A stretch of 64,000 nt of DNA from Maribellus sediminis (lineage in GTDB: Bacteria; Bacteroidota; Bacteroidia; Bacteroidales; Prolixibacteraceae). A program made the translations under genes and the position numbers. Each line of letters opens with the position of its first letter. Within the stretch, counting starts at the first letter, position 1. Where the stretch lies: contig NZ_WXUB01000001.1 in assembly GCF_011799805.1 (NCBI RefSeq), forward strand, positions 558,001 to 622,000, read 5' to 3'. Below, in pieces: positions 43,162 through 52,367 of the stretch. Under the pieces are notes generated by a model, which worked only from the letters and a program-made list of their open reading frames with translations, made no database searches and was not told the DNA's origin.

Positions 43162-44391
43162 ATGGTAGATACTGATTATCTGACACATACATTGGGGAAT
43201 GGGATCCGCATAATTCACCAGCGCACCGACTCGCCCGTGGGGCATTTGGGCGTTCTGATAAATGCCGGATCGCGTGATGAGGAAGAAAAAGAACACGGGC
43301 TGGCTCATTTTATCGAGCACTCGGTTTTTAAAGGAACACAAAAACGTAAGGCTTTCCATATTCTGAGCCGTATTGAAGGTGTTGGTGGCGAGCTGAATGC
43401 CTACACCACCAAGGAAGAAACCGTTTTGTACTCCACTTTTTTAACGGAATATTACGACCGCACCGCCGAGCTTTTAAGCGATATCCTTTTTAACAGTGTT
43501 TATCCCGAAAAGGAGTTGAAGCGCGAAAAGGAAGTGATAATCGAAGAGATCAACTCGTATAAAGATTCGCCTTCGGAACTGATTTTCGACGAATTTGAAG
43601 AACTGATTTATGATGGTCATCCGATTGCGCGAAATATTCTGGGAACCAAGAAACGCCTGCGCGAATTTAACCGCGATTCCATTTTCCGGTTTATCGCCAA
43701 CAATTACCACACCGATCAAATGGTGATCAGTTCGGTGGGGAACATCGATTTTGGGAACCTGGTAAAAATGCTGGAGAAGTATTTTGGAACGGCGCCCGAA
43801 AAGTTGCGGACTGAGAAGCGCACAAAATTCGAAAATTACATTCCGCAGGAAAAGGTAATTCAACGCGATACTTTTCAGTCGCACTGCGTGGTCGGAAATA
43901 TTGCTTTCGATGTGATGCACGAGCAGCGCATTGTAATGGTTTTGCTGAATAATATGCTTGGCGGCCAGGCGCTGAATTCACGTCTGAACCTGTCGTTGCG
44001 CGAACGCCGCGGAATGGCCTACAACGTGGAGTCGAGTTATGTGGCATACAGCGATACCGGCCTTTTCAATGTCTATTTCGGAACCGATAAGGAAAACCTG
44101 CAAAAAGCGCTCAACCTGGTTCAAAAGGAATTTGATCTGATGCGGAATACCAAACTGGGTGGCCTGCAACTGAGTCGCGCCAAAAAACAATTGCTCGGCC
44201 AGATTGCCATTTCAACCGAAAGCCGCGAAGACATGATGCTGACCATCGGGAAAAGCTATTTGCTCTATGATAAAGTGGATCCTTTGCGTGTGGTTTTCAA
44301 AAAAATAGAGGCCGTTACCGCCGAACAGGTTTTGGAAGTGGCCAACACCGTGCTCGATAAAAAGCACATGAGCACGCTGATTTACCAGTAA
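43162..44391 (+). CDS. M16 family zinc peptidase
   Basis: The 409-residue protein has the inverted zinc motif HxxEH at His49-Glu52-His53 (LAHFIEHSVFKGT) and the distal Glu region REKEVIIEEINSY about 75 residues on. The C-terminal half has RERRGMAYNVESSYVAYSDTG, the R/Y motif of M16 proteins. Length and form match the single-domain, processing-peptidase-like M16B group (PqqL/YmxG-like). No signal peptide, so cytosolic. The O-methyltransferase starts 20 bp downstream, forming an operon. Confidence 0.92.
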   Translation: MVDTDYLTHTLGNGIRIIHQRTDSPVGHLGVLINAGSRDEEEKEHGLAHFIEHSVFKGTQKRKAFHILSRIEGVGGELNAYTTKEETVLYSTFLTEYYDRTAELLSDILFNSVYPEKELKREKEVIIEEINSYKDSPSELIFDEFEELIYDGHPIARNILGTKKRLREFNRDSIFRFIANNYHTDQMVISSVGNIDFGNLVKMLEKYFGTAPEKLRTEKRTKFENYIPQEKVIQRDTFQSHCVVGNIAFDVMHEQRIVMVLLNNMLGGQALNSRLNLSLRERRGMAYNVESSYVAYSDTGLFNVYFGTDKENLQKALNLVQKEFDLMRNTKLGGLQLSRAKKQLLGQIAISTESREDMMLTIGKSYLLYDKVDPLRVVFKKIEAVTAEQVLEVANTVLDKKHMSTLIYQ

Positions 44392-44411
44392 AAGCCGAAT
44401 AAATTCAGCAG

Positions 44412-45050
44412 ATGAACCGACAAAAAGATCTCGATAAATACATCCTGGATCACATCGATGATGAAGATCCGATCCTTAACGAGCTCGATCGCGAAACGCA
44501 CCTGAAAGTGCTTGGCGCGCGCATGATCTCCGGGCATTTGCAGGGACAGGTTCTCACGATGCTCTCAAAAATGATCGGGCCAAAAAATATTCTGGAGCTT
44601 GGCACGTATACCGGTTACTCGGCCATTTGTCTTGCCAAAGGCTTGCAGGAAGGCGGAAAGCTGGTAACCATTGAAGTGGATGATGAGCTTGAAAGCCTGG
44701 CGCAGAAATATTTTAAAAAGGCAGGTTTGCAGGATAAAATTGAACAACGTATCGGTTCGGCGCTCGATATTATTCCGACGCTGAATAAGCCCTTCGACCT
44801 GGTTTTTCTGGATGCTGATAAGCGGGAGTACCTCGATTACTACAATTTACTGATCTATCGTCTGGAGAGCGGGGCTTATATTTTGGCCGATAATACACTT
44901 TGGAGCGGGAAAGTGCTGGATAAGCCTAAAGCTGATGACTGGCAAACCCTTGGAATTCTGGAATTCAACGAGGCCATAAAAAAAGACCACCGCGTTGAGA
45001 AAGTGATCCTTCCTTTACGCGATGGTATGACACTTATTCGTAAGAAATAA
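44412..45050 (+). CDS. Class I SAM-dependent O-methyltransferase
   Basis: The 212-residue protein belongs to the catechol/caffeoyl-CoA O-methyltransferase-like family (Methyltransf_3). Motif I is ILELGTYTGYSAICLAKGL (about 57-75), the acidic ribose contact is in LVTIEVDDE, and the metal-site motif is LVFLDADKREYLDYY followed by ADNTLWSGKV. Substrate unknown. It lies in an operon with the M16 peptidase and ends one base before the convergent PSP1 gene. Confidence 0.92.
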   Translation: MNRQKDLDKYILDHIDDEDPILNELDRETHLKVLGARMISGHLQGQVLTMLSKMIGPKNILELGTYTGYSAICLAKGLQEGGKLVTIEVDDELESLAQKYFKKAGLQDKIEQRIGSALDIIPTLNKPFDLVFLDADKREYLDYYNLLIYRLESGAYILADNTLWSGKVLDKPKADDWQTLGILEFNEAIKKDHRVEKVILPLRDGMTLIRKK

Positions 45051-45051
45051 T

Positions 45052-46296
45052 TTATTCGTTTTTCTTTTCTACCCTGAATTTCGGCTTTCGGTTCCTATTC
45101 CTGTTCGAATTATTTCCCTGATTTTTTGCCTGATTCGTGTTCGGATCCTGGGCATTTGCCTGAGCCTGACCTTGATTCTGCACCTGGTTCTGATTGCGGT
45201 TCCTGTTATTCCTTCCGCGATTGTTCGAACGTCGGTTCTTGTTGTTAATGTTGTCGCGTTTCTGTTTTTTATTGAAACGATCGAGATCGTCATCCAAAGT
45301 AACTATGCCGCTCTCCGTTTTATCGCTTTCCTTCGCTTTGTTGGCAAAAGTGTCGACTTCGGGTCTGATCCCGCGTTTATTTTTCTGGATGATGTTTTTT
45401 ACCTCTTTCAGCGACAGGTTAAAGGTGTTGCCAATCGAACCATCGAGCATGTACCAGATCTCTTTTTTCAGGTAATCGGTTTTGAAAGGCTTGGCAATAC
45501 CCGCCGCCAGTTCCAGGTCGAGCAATTCCCGGGGGAACTCGTTTCCGGCTTCAACGTAGGCATCCAGTTCATACAGCAAACAACACTTCAGTTTTCCGCA
45601 GGCGCCGGCCATTTTTTGCGCCGATGGCGACAAGCCTTGTTTTAGTGCTGCATCCGACGAAATACTGTCGAAGTCGGTTCGCCAGCTCGAGCAGCATAGC
45701 TCACGGCCACACGAGCCGATTCCGCCAACCAATCCGGCTTCCTGGCGCGCTCCGATCTGCTTCATTTCAACTTTAATCCTGAAATCGCGGGCATAAATTT
45801 TGATCAGCTCACGGAAATCAACACGTCCTTCAGCAATGTAATAAAAGATGGCTTTTTTATTGTCGCCTCTGAATTCCACATCACCAATTTTCATATCGAG
45901 TCCCAATTCGGCTGCCGCCTGACGGGCCCTGATCATCGTTTGTTTTTCACGTCCGCGTGCTTCTTCCAGCTTTTCAATATCGCCTTCATTTGCCTTGCGG
46001 TAAACCGGGTTCAATGTATAGCGCGATGGATTTTTTATACGTAGCTTAAATTGCTTTTCGGCCAGGTAACCTGTCAGCGAAACTTCACCAACATCGTGCC
46101 CCGGCGAGGTGGCAACTACTACTTTATCGCCCCGTTTTATGGGTAGATTTTCTATATTTTTGAAATACTCCTTTCGGGTCGACTTAAATTTAACTTCAAC
46201 AATGTCTGATTTATCTGTAGTGTCCGGCAGATCGCTCAGCCAGTCATATCCTCCACTAGTTGTTGAATTATTAAATGAACATCCGTTACAACTCAT
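45052..46296 (-). CDS. ricT: PSP1 domain protein, RicT/YaaT-like
   Basis: The 414-residue protein contains the PSP1 domain (about 90-250) with the cysteine-rich signature GSCGRELCCSSW and AGACGKLKCCLLYE, which in the RicAFT complex helps to hold iron-sulfur clusters. An extra Cys motif MSCNGCSF starts the protein. The last 90 residues are low-complexity Asn/Arg/Gln repeats (NNRGRNNRNRNQNQ) ending in a basic tail, probably RNA-binding. RicT homologues act in RNA processing in Bacillus; the role in Bacteroidota is not settled. Confidence 0.88.
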   Translation of the reverse strand: MSCNGCSFNNSTTSGGYDWLSDLPDTTDKSDIVEVKFKSTRKEYFKNIENLPIKRGDKVVVATSPGHDVGEVSLTGYLAEKQFKLRIKNPSRYTLNPVYRKANEGDIEKLEEARGREKQTMIRARQAAAELGLDMKIGDVEFRGDNKKAIFYYIAEGRVDFRELIKIYARDFRIKVEMKQIGARQEAGLVGGIGSCGRELCCSSWRTDFDSISSDAALKQGLSPSAQKMAGACGKLKCCLLYELDAYVEAGNEFPRELLDLELAAGIAKPFKTDYLKKEIWYMLDGSIGNTFNLSLKEVKNIIQKNKRGIRPEVDTFANKAKESDKTESGIVTLDDDLDRFNKKQKRDNINNKNRRSNNRGRNNRNRNQNQVQNQGQAQANAQDPNTNQAKNQGNNSNRNRNRKPKFRVEKKNE

Positions 46297-46455
46297 AATA
46301 TCCTCTCTCTGCTTGCTTTCTGATTGCCGTTCCTCCCTAAATAATTATTGTTTGAAGGTTCTTCTATGGGCAATCTCGTTAAATAATTCGATACAAAGAT
46401 TGGAAAAAGAATTGAATATCGTATTTTAATATGATCTAAATTAATACTAAAAGGT

Positions 46456-46878
46456 ATGAATATGTCAGAAATTCTTTCTTCGATCAACGTTTGGGCGGTG
46501 CTTGTTGCTGCCATGAGCGCGTTTATTGTTGGCTGGTTGTGGTACGGTCCGCTGTTCGGGAAACTGTGGATGAAACTGAATGGATTTACCCCGGAAATGC
46601 TACGTGATGGCAAGGGCATGTCGATGCCTTTGATTATGGTACTCAACTACATTGCAACAGTACTGGCAGCTTTTGCTATTGCCATGTTTATTGGTGCCGA
46701 AGCCGATATGCATTTTGGGATTTTTGCGGGTTTTATGATCTCGATATTCTGGATCGGTACAAGCCGCTTAAACGACGTGCTTTACGAGCGTAAGCCATGG
46801 AAACTGTACTTTATTAATGTAGGTTATTACGTGGTTATTTACATCATCATGGGTGCAGTGCTCGGCGCCTGGCATTAA
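46456..46878 (+). CDS. DUF1761 membrane protein
   Basis: The 140-residue protein has four membrane helices (about 12-32, 55-80, 85-105, 118-138) and the family's WLWYGPLFGKLWMK after helix 1. DUF1761 has no known function. Start could be either of two near Met codons (46456 or 46462). A terminator follows 20 bp after the stop. Confidence 0.85.
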   Translation: MNMSEILSSINVWAVLVAAMSAFIVGWLWYGPLFGKLWMKLNGFTPEMLRDGKGMSMPLIMVLNYIATVLAAFAIAMFIGAEADMHFGIFAGFMISIFWIGTSRLNDVLYERKPWKLYFINVGYYVVIYIIMGAVLGAWH

Positions 46879-46897
46879 AAATTTAATAGATTGAAGG

Positions 46898-46928
46898 AAG
46901 CAGAATGCAAAGGTATTCTGCTTTTTTT
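46898..46928 (+). terminator. Terminator of the DUF1761 gene
   Basis: Perfect stem AAGCAGAAT/ATTCTGCTT with an 8-nt loop followed by TTTTTTT. Confidence 0.88.
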
Positions 46929-46965
46929 ATTTCTTTATTTTAACTTCATGCCCGAAAAGACAAGC

Positions 46966-48153
46966 ATGATGCAAAATCGAAAACCGACCTTTTTATTGCT
47001 GGCATTTTTTATGTTCTGGTTCACCGGAGCCGGGGCATTCCAACTTACCGGGAGTGCCGAAATAAGTATTCTAACCTGCAGTCCGGGAGACGAAGCCTAC
47101 TCGGTTTACGGGCATTCTGCCATTCGTGTACATGATCCGGCGCTGCAATACGACCTTGTTTTTAATTACGGCATTTTCGATTTTAGCTCGTCGAATTTTG
47201 TGTGGCGTTTTGCCAAAGGACAAACCGATTACTTGCTGGGGGCCACAAAATTCAGGTCGTTTCTGGCTGAATACATTAATGATGAACGCAGCGTTTTTGA
47301 GCAACAACTGAATCTGACGCAAGCTGAAAAACAAAAAATATTCGATTTTTTATTGTGGAATGCTGCTCCCGAAAACCGTGTTTACCGCTACAATTTTTTC
47401 TTCGATAATTGTGCCTCGCGTGTTCGCGATGTAATTGCGCAAAACGTAGAAGGCGGAATTGAATATACCGATGAGGCTAGCGGAAAAACATTGCGCGATC
47501 TGATCCATGATTACCAGCAACCGCTGCAATGGCTGAATTTTGGAAATGATTTTCTGGTGGGCGCCGAAGCCGACCGAAAAGCTACTTTGCAGGAAGAAAT
47601 GTTTTTGCCCGATTATGTGATGAAGCATTTTGCATCAGCGCAACGGGTGGATAATGGTCAGCCGATTGTTGCTGCGTCGCAGGTGCTTTACCAGGCTCCA
47701 AAACACAATCTGAAAGTGAGCATCCTAACCAGTCCTTTTTCTGTTTTTCTACTCTTGTTTCTGGTGGTTCTGCTGCTTTCGCTGGGTGAGTTCAAAAGAG
47801 GGAAATTGAAACCGGCACTTGATTTTACGCTGTTTTTTGTAAGTGGATTTGCCGGAATCTTCGTCGGATGGTTTGTGCTTTTTTCCGAACATCCCGCCAT
47901 GAGCCCCAATTATAATCTGCTGTGGTTATTTCCATTGAACGCCGTTTTTGCCTTCCTGTGGCTGAAGAAAAAATGGAGGCCTGCTTTGAAGTATTATCAC
48001 CTGGTTATTTCTGTGTGGTGGATTCTTTTTATAGTAGCCGGAAGCTTTCTTCCACAGAAATTTCACCCTGTATTTTTCCTGATGACCGGCATGTTTCTGA
48101 TTCGCCCGGTGCTACATTCAATAAATATTCTGAAGAATAAATCGGTGTACTAA
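46966..48153 (+). CDS. Lnb-type lipoprotein N-acyltransferase-like membrane protein (DUF4105)
   Basis: The frame is open from a TTG at 46891, but that lies in the terminator of the previous gene. ATG 46966 gives a signal peptide (FLLLAFFMFWFTGAGA) and 395 residues. The periplasmic domain has SVYGHSAIRVHDP and YNFFFDNCASRVRDVI, the His and Cys typical of the Lnb/DUF4105 family. Five hydrophobic helices follow from about residue 255. In Enterococcus, Lnb moves an acyl chain within lipoproteins to give the lyso form. A similar envelope role is probable here but unproven. Confidence 0.82.
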   Translation: MMQNRKPTFLLLAFFMFWFTGAGAFQLTGSAEISILTCSPGDEAYSVYGHSAIRVHDPALQYDLVFNYGIFDFSSSNFVWRFAKGQTDYLLGATKFRSFLAEYINDERSVFEQQLNLTQAEKQKIFDFLLWNAAPENRVYRYNFFFDNCASRVRDVIAQNVEGGIEYTDEASGKTLRDLIHDYQQPLQWLNFGNDFLVGAEADRKATLQEEMFLPDYVMKHFASAQRVDNGQPIVAASQVLYQAPKHNLKVSILTSPFSVFLLLFLVVLLLSLGEFKRGKLKPALDFTLFFVSGFAGIFVGWFVLFSEHPAMSPNYNLLWLFPLNAVFAFLWLKKKWRPALKYYHLVISVWWILFIVAGSFLPQKFHPVFFLMTGMFLIRPVLHSINILKNKSVY

Positions 48154-48192
48154 ACCTTCATCGGCTAACCATAGGATGATAAGGTGGTTGTT

Positions 48193-48336
48193 TTGACTAA
48201 CTCCGGGATTCATCCCGGGGAAAAAATGAAGTTGAGGTGAGACTCGGGCTTTAGCCCTTAATATATTCTAATTTGGACTTATGGCCTGGATTCTGAGCTG
48301 TTGTCATCCACCGGCATTAATGCCGGTGTTAGTCAA
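48193..48336. repeat. REP-like palindromic unit upstream of mutS
   Basis: Outer inverted repeat TTGACTAAC/GTTAGTCAA (48193-48201/48328-48336) encloses CCGGGATTCATCCCGG (48203), GGGCTTTAGCCC (48246) and the perfect 20-bp palindrome at 48309-48328. Confidence 0.7.
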
Positions 48337-48448
48337 TTTCGGCATGCTAGGAAATAGGCGATATTAGAAATTACGGCTTCTGAACGTAACTGTTGAAAAA
48401 AAACTACCAAGTATCGGCCTCCGAATTTCCTATCCGTAGCTAATCTTT

Positions 48449-48456
48449 TATCTTTG
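48449..48456 (+). promoter_or_regulatory. -7 box of mutS
   Basis: TATCTTTG is a perfect TAnnTTTG motif, 24 bp before the TTG start at 48480. It supports this start and leaves a leader of under 20 nt. Confidence 0.65.
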
Positions 48457-48479
48457 TTTCGCTCTAAAATCAGAACAAT

Positions 48480-51098
48480 TTGGCAGGAACAAAAAAATAT
48501 GTGGAAACACCTTTGATGAAGCAATATTACGACATCAAAGACAAACATCCCGATGCAGTTTTGCTGTTTCGCGTAGGCGATTTTTACGAAACTTTTGGTG
48601 AGGATGCGATTAAGGCTGCCGAGATTTTGGGCATCACGCTTACCCGCCGGGCAAATGGAGCCGCCAGCTACGTGGAACTTGCTGGATTTCCGCATCATGC
48701 GCTCGATACTTATTTGCCAAAACTCGTACGCGCAGGGCAACGGGTCGCTATTTGCGAACAGCTCGAAGATCCAAAACTGACAAAAAAGATCGTGAAACGC
48801 GGAATTACCGAGTTGGTTACTCCGGGCGTTTCCATCAACGACAATATACTCGAGAACCGGGAAAACAACTTTCTGGCTTCGGTTCATTTCGATAAAAAAC
48901 GGGCGGGCGTTGCCTTTCTCGATATTTCAACGGGCGAATTTCTCACAGCCGAAGGAAGTCATGAATACGTGGATAAACTGCTGAATTCTTTTCAACCCAA
49001 AGAAGTGCTTTTTCAGCGCGGCAGGGGAAATGAATTTACCGGCATTTTTGGTTCGAAATATTACACCTTCAACCTAGAAGACTGGGTGTATACTTCTGAT
49101 GCAGCCAACGACCGTTTGACGCGGCATTTCGAAACCAGTTCGCTCAAAGGTTTTGGTGTGCAGGATATGCAACTGGCCATTATCGCATCGGGCGCCATTT
49201 TGCATTACCTCGACATTACGCAGCACCAGCACCTCGGGCATATTTCGGGTTTAAGCCGGATTGAGGAAGATCACTATGTTTGGCTCGACCGTTTTACCAT
49301 TCGCAACCTCGAGTTGTTCGCACCGATTCACGAAAGTGGGAAATCGCTGATCAATGTGATCGACAAAACCATTTCGCCAATGGGATCGCGTTTACTAAAA
49401 CGTTGGATGGCCCTGCCTTTAAAAGACATCGAGCCAATTAACGGACGATTGGAAGTGGTGGAGTTGTTTATGAAAGATCCCGAAACGAAGGAGTATATTG
49501 AAGAGCATCTGCGTCAGATTGGCGACCTCGAACGTTTGATCTCGAAAGTGGCAGTAGGAAGGATCAATCCGCGAGAAATGGTTCAGGTAGTAAGTGCATT
49601 GAATGCGATCGGTCCGATCAAGACGATTTGTGCAGAAGCCGAGAACCGCGCTTTGAAACGCTTTGCCGAACAGCTTAATCCCTGCGACATTATTCGCGAA
49701 AGAATTCAAAAGGAAATTGTTGCCGATCCGCCAACAGCCATCAATAAAGGGAAAGTGATGGCCGAAGGTGTTTCTCAGGAACTCGACGACCTGAGAAAGA
49801 TTGCGTATTCGGGTAAAGATTATTTAGCGCAGATTCAGCAACGCGAAAGCGAGAAGCACGGAATCTCGTCGTTAAAGATCGGCTTCAACAATGTTTTTGG
49901 TTATTATATCGAAGTCAGGAATACGCATAAAAATAAGGTTCCGGCGGAATGGATCCGCAAACAGACTTTGGTGAATGCCGAACGCTACATCACCGAGGAA
50001 TTAAAAGAATACGAAACAAAAATATTGGGTGCAGAAGAGAAAATTCAGGAGCTGGAAACCCGCCTGTTTGGCGAGCTGGTTTTTGCGCTTTCAGAATACA
50101 TTTCGGCTATCCAGTTGAATTCGAATATCCTGGCGCAAATCGATTGTTTATTGTCGTATACCACGTGTGCAGTGGAATACAAATATTTCCGCCCCGAAAT
50201 CAACGACGGGATGGAGATCGATATCAAAAACGGCCGTCACCCGGTAATCGAACAACAACTCCCGATTGGCGAATCGTATATTGCCAACGACGTGCAGCTC
50301 GATCAGGAAGATCAGCAGATCATCATCATTACCGGGCCGAACATGGCCGGTAAGTCGGCTTTGTTGCGGCAAACCGCACTGATCGTTCTGTTGGCGCAAA
50401 TGGGATCTTTTGTACCGGCCGAAGTGGCAAGAATTGGTTTGGTAGATAAAATATTTACCCGTGTCGGAGCATCGGATAATATTTCATTGGGCGAGTCAAC
50501 TTTTATGGTTGAGATGAACGAAGCCGCCAGTATTTTGAATAATGTTTCCGACCGCAGCCTTATTCTTTTTGATGAACTGGGGCGCGGAACTTCAACCTAC
50601 GACGGAATTTCGATTGCCTGGTCGATTGTGGAACACCTGCATGAACACCCGGCTGCAAAAGCAAAAACTTTGTTTGCAACGCACTACCACGAATTGAACG
50701 AAATGGAAGGCGCTTTCCCGCGGGTGAAGAATTTCAATGTCTCGATAAAGGAAGTAGGGAACAAGGTGATTTTCCTGAGAAAGCTGGTGCGGGGTGGTAG
50801 TAACCACAGTTTTGGTATTCACGTGGCCGGAATGGCCGGCATGCCAAAATCGGTGATTAAGCGTGCCGAGCAGATCCTGAAAAAACTCGAAGGCGGCAAG
50901 GAAAAAGAGAGTCTGGCCAAACCTTTGGAAGAGATCGGTGAGAACCGCGAAGGGATGCAACTTAGCTTTTTTCAGCTCGACGATCCCGTGTTGAAGCAAA
51001 TTCGCGACGAAATAAAGGGGCTGGATGTAAATAATCTTACACCAATCGAGGCCCTGAATAAGTTGAATGACATAAAGAAATTGACGGGATTGAAGTAG
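48480..51098 (+). CDS. mutS: DNA mismatch repair protein MutS
   Basis: The 872-residue protein has the full MutS layout. The mismatch-binding N-terminal domain has the DNA-wedging FYETFGEDA (Phe-x-Glu motif near residue 37). Connector, lever and clamp domains follow. The C-terminal ABC-type ATPase has Walker [26 protein letters not shown], Walker [17 protein letters not shown] and FATHYHEL. The start is a TTG; the next ATG is 12 codons on and would cut into the conserved ETPLMKQYY start. It scans DNA for mismatches and recruits MutL. Confidence 0.97.
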   Translation: MAGTKKYVETPLMKQYYDIKDKHPDAVLLFRVGDFYETFGEDAIKAAEILGITLTRRANGAASYVELAGFPHHALDTYLPKLVRAGQRVAICEQLEDPKLTKKIVKRGITELVTPGVSINDNILENRENNFLASVHFDKKRAGVAFLDISTGEFLTAEGSHEYVDKLLNSFQPKEVLFQRGRGNEFTGIFGSKYYTFNLEDWVYTSDAANDRLTRHFETSSLKGFGVQDMQLAIIASGAILHYLDITQHQHLGHISGLSRIEEDHYVWLDRFTIRNLELFAPIHESGKSLINVIDKTISPMGSRLLKRWMALPLKDIEPINGRLEVVELFMKDPETKEYIEEHLRQIGDLERLISKVAVGRINPREMVQVVSALNAIGPIKTICAEAENRALKRFAEQLNPCDIIRERIQKEIVADPPTAINKGKVMAEGVSQELDDLRKIAYSGKDYLAQIQQRESEKHGISSLKIGFNNVFGYYIEVRNTHKNKVPAEWIRKQTLVNAERYITEELKEYETKILGAEEKIQELETRLFGELVFALSEYISAIQLNSNILAQIDCLLSYTTCAVEYKYFRPEINDGMEIDIKNGRHPVIEQQLPIGESYIANDVQLDQEDQQIIIITGPNMAGKSALLRQTALIVLLAQMGSFVPAEVARIGLVDKIFTRVGASDNISLGESTFMVEMNEAASILNNVSDRSLILFDELGRGTSTYDGISIAWSIVEHLHEHPAAKAKTLFATHYHELNEMEGAFPRVKNFNVSIKEVGNKVIFLRKLVRGGSNHSFGIHVAGMAGMPKSVIKRAEQILKKLEGGKEKESLAKPLEEIGENREGMQLSFFQLDDPVLKQIRDEIKGLDVNNLTPIEALNKLNDIKKLTGLK

Positions 51099-51264
51099 GT
51101 GTTTTCAGTCAGTTCGCCCCGTCATTCCTGAGATCCCGGGGCTGACGCCCGGGATTAGTTCGGCTAAAGATTTGAAAAATTCAAATCTAAGTCTCGCGAA
51201 TTTTGCGAGATAAAAAAATAGCAATATATTTGCATCGCTTTTTAAGACACGTTCTAATAAATAT
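51099..51264. other. Spacer with short palindrome before the tRNA cluster
   Basis: Contains CCCGGGGCTGACGCCCGGG (51137-51155), resembling the REP-like units, and the promoter region of the tRNAs. Confidence 0.45.
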
Positions 51265-51337
<73 letters not shown>

Positions 51338-51423
51338 CATAACAGAAGGGAAGGAAATGTCTATCCCTAATCCGAAATCAGGATTGGGACGTCACCTGCC
51401 CGTTCGTTCAAAAACATAAGGAT

Positions 51424-51510
51424 GCCCGGGTGGTGGAATGGTAGACACGTTGGACTTAAAATCCAATGAACATTATGTTCGTGGGGGTTCAAGTCCCCCT
51501 CCGGGTACCA
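51424..51510 (+). tRNA. tRNA-Leu(TAA)
   Basis: 87 nt with encoded CCA: acceptor GCCCGGG/TCCGGGT, anticodon stem-loop TTGGA-CTTAAAA-TCCAA with anticodon TAA, and a long variable arm GAACATTATGTTC. Confidence 0.95.
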
Positions 51511-51513
51511 AAT

Positions 51514-51586
<73 letters not shown>

Positions 51587-51593
51587 CAGAATC

Positions 51594-51627
51594 AAAGGTC
51601 TTACAGAAAATTGTAAGACCTTTTTTT
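51594..51627 (+). terminator. Terminator of the tRNA cluster
   Basis: Perfect 11-bp stem AAAGGTCTTAC/GTAAGACCTTT with a 7-nt loop and a T-run. Confidence 0.9.
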
Positions 51628-51682
51628 ATGCCCAATATTTTGATGGAGAGGGACGAGAGGTTTATCCCGATGGAAATCGGGA

Positions 51683-51736
51683 AGTCCCGTTTCTCGCTCA
51701 GAAAAAGCTTCACAAGAAATTGTGTAGCTTTTTTTG
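51683..51736 (+). repeat. Remnant of a tRNA-Gly 3' end with its own terminator
   Basis: AGTCCCGTTTCTCGCTCAGA repeats the last part of tRNA-Gly exactly, followed by stem AAGCTTCACAA/TTGTGTAGCTT and T-run (51704-51736). No 5' part exists. Confidence 0.75.
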
Positions 51737-51744
51737 TTTTAAAA

Positions 51745-51876
51745 TTGCACCATGCTTTAGCATGGTGTTTTTGGTTTATACGATTAGATTGGCTTTAGCC
51801 GTTAATCGCAACTTTAAAGGCTGAAGCCAATGCTTATACGGTTTCATTTTATCACCGGGCTAAAGCCGCGGTGCAA
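51745..51876. repeat. REP-like palindromic unit
   Basis: Outer repeat TTGCACC/GGTGCAA (51745/51870) encloses CACCATGCTTTAGCATGGTG (51748-51767) and TTGGCTTTAGCC/GGCTGAAGCCAA. Same layout as the unit at 48193. Confidence 0.65.
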
Positions 51877-52001
51877 AATATTCAGTTGAGAAATACTTTG
51901 GGCTTCTGTTTTACTGGTTGCGGTTCTTCTTATTTATGCGGTTTTTTATGACTAAATTTTGGAAGATCAAGTGACAGAAGTTGTCTCGATATTTATTGCG
52001 A

Positions 52002-52052
52002 AGTCCCTTTTCTCGCTCGAAAATGAAGGTTTTGTAGTAATTTGTAAGACCT
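52002..52052 (+). repeat. Second, more decayed tRNA-Gly 3' remnant
   Basis: AGTCCCTTTTCTCGCTCGAA (one base lost from the tRNA sequence) is again followed by a degenerate copy of the tRNA-cluster terminator (GTAAGACCTTTTT). Confidence 0.65.
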
Positions 52053-52085
52053 TTTTATCCCTGAAATTTGACTTAATGCTTTAAA

Positions 52086-52175
52086 AAGGGAACCGTTCTT
52101 TAAAAAAGAAAACGGTTCCTTTTCATTTTGTTATTTAAAGGGATGTCATCTTTTAAAAAGATGACATCCCTTTTT
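52086..52175. terminator. Two tandem strong hairpins
   Basis: GGAACCGTT/AACGGTTCC (52089-52119) and AAAGGGATGTCATCTTTT/AAAAGATGACATCCCTTT (52137-52173), both with A-runs before and T-runs after; they can stop transcription on both strands. Confidence 0.75.
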
Positions 52176-52367
52176 ACCTTGCAAAAACGAAAGCCTCCGG
52201 CAGGAAAAACTACCTGTAAAAATTGAGGCGTCCTGCAATGCTTACGGATAACATCGACGACGATAAACGCATGCAGAGAAATTTAGTATACAAAGTACGG
52301 AGAAACTTTACAGGAAATTTTGTTTTCCATATTTACTATCTTCAAGCCAACTTTTAAGCAACCTAAA
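52176..52367. other. Spacer upstream of the GH5 gene
   Basis: No gene seen; presumably holds the GH5 promoter, although no perfect TAnnTTTG box is present. Confidence 0.4.

Noticed and set aside
48516-51098. MutS starting at the first ATG
   Set aside because: This would remove conserved N-terminal residues; the TTG at 48480 fits the promoter box and the family's start.
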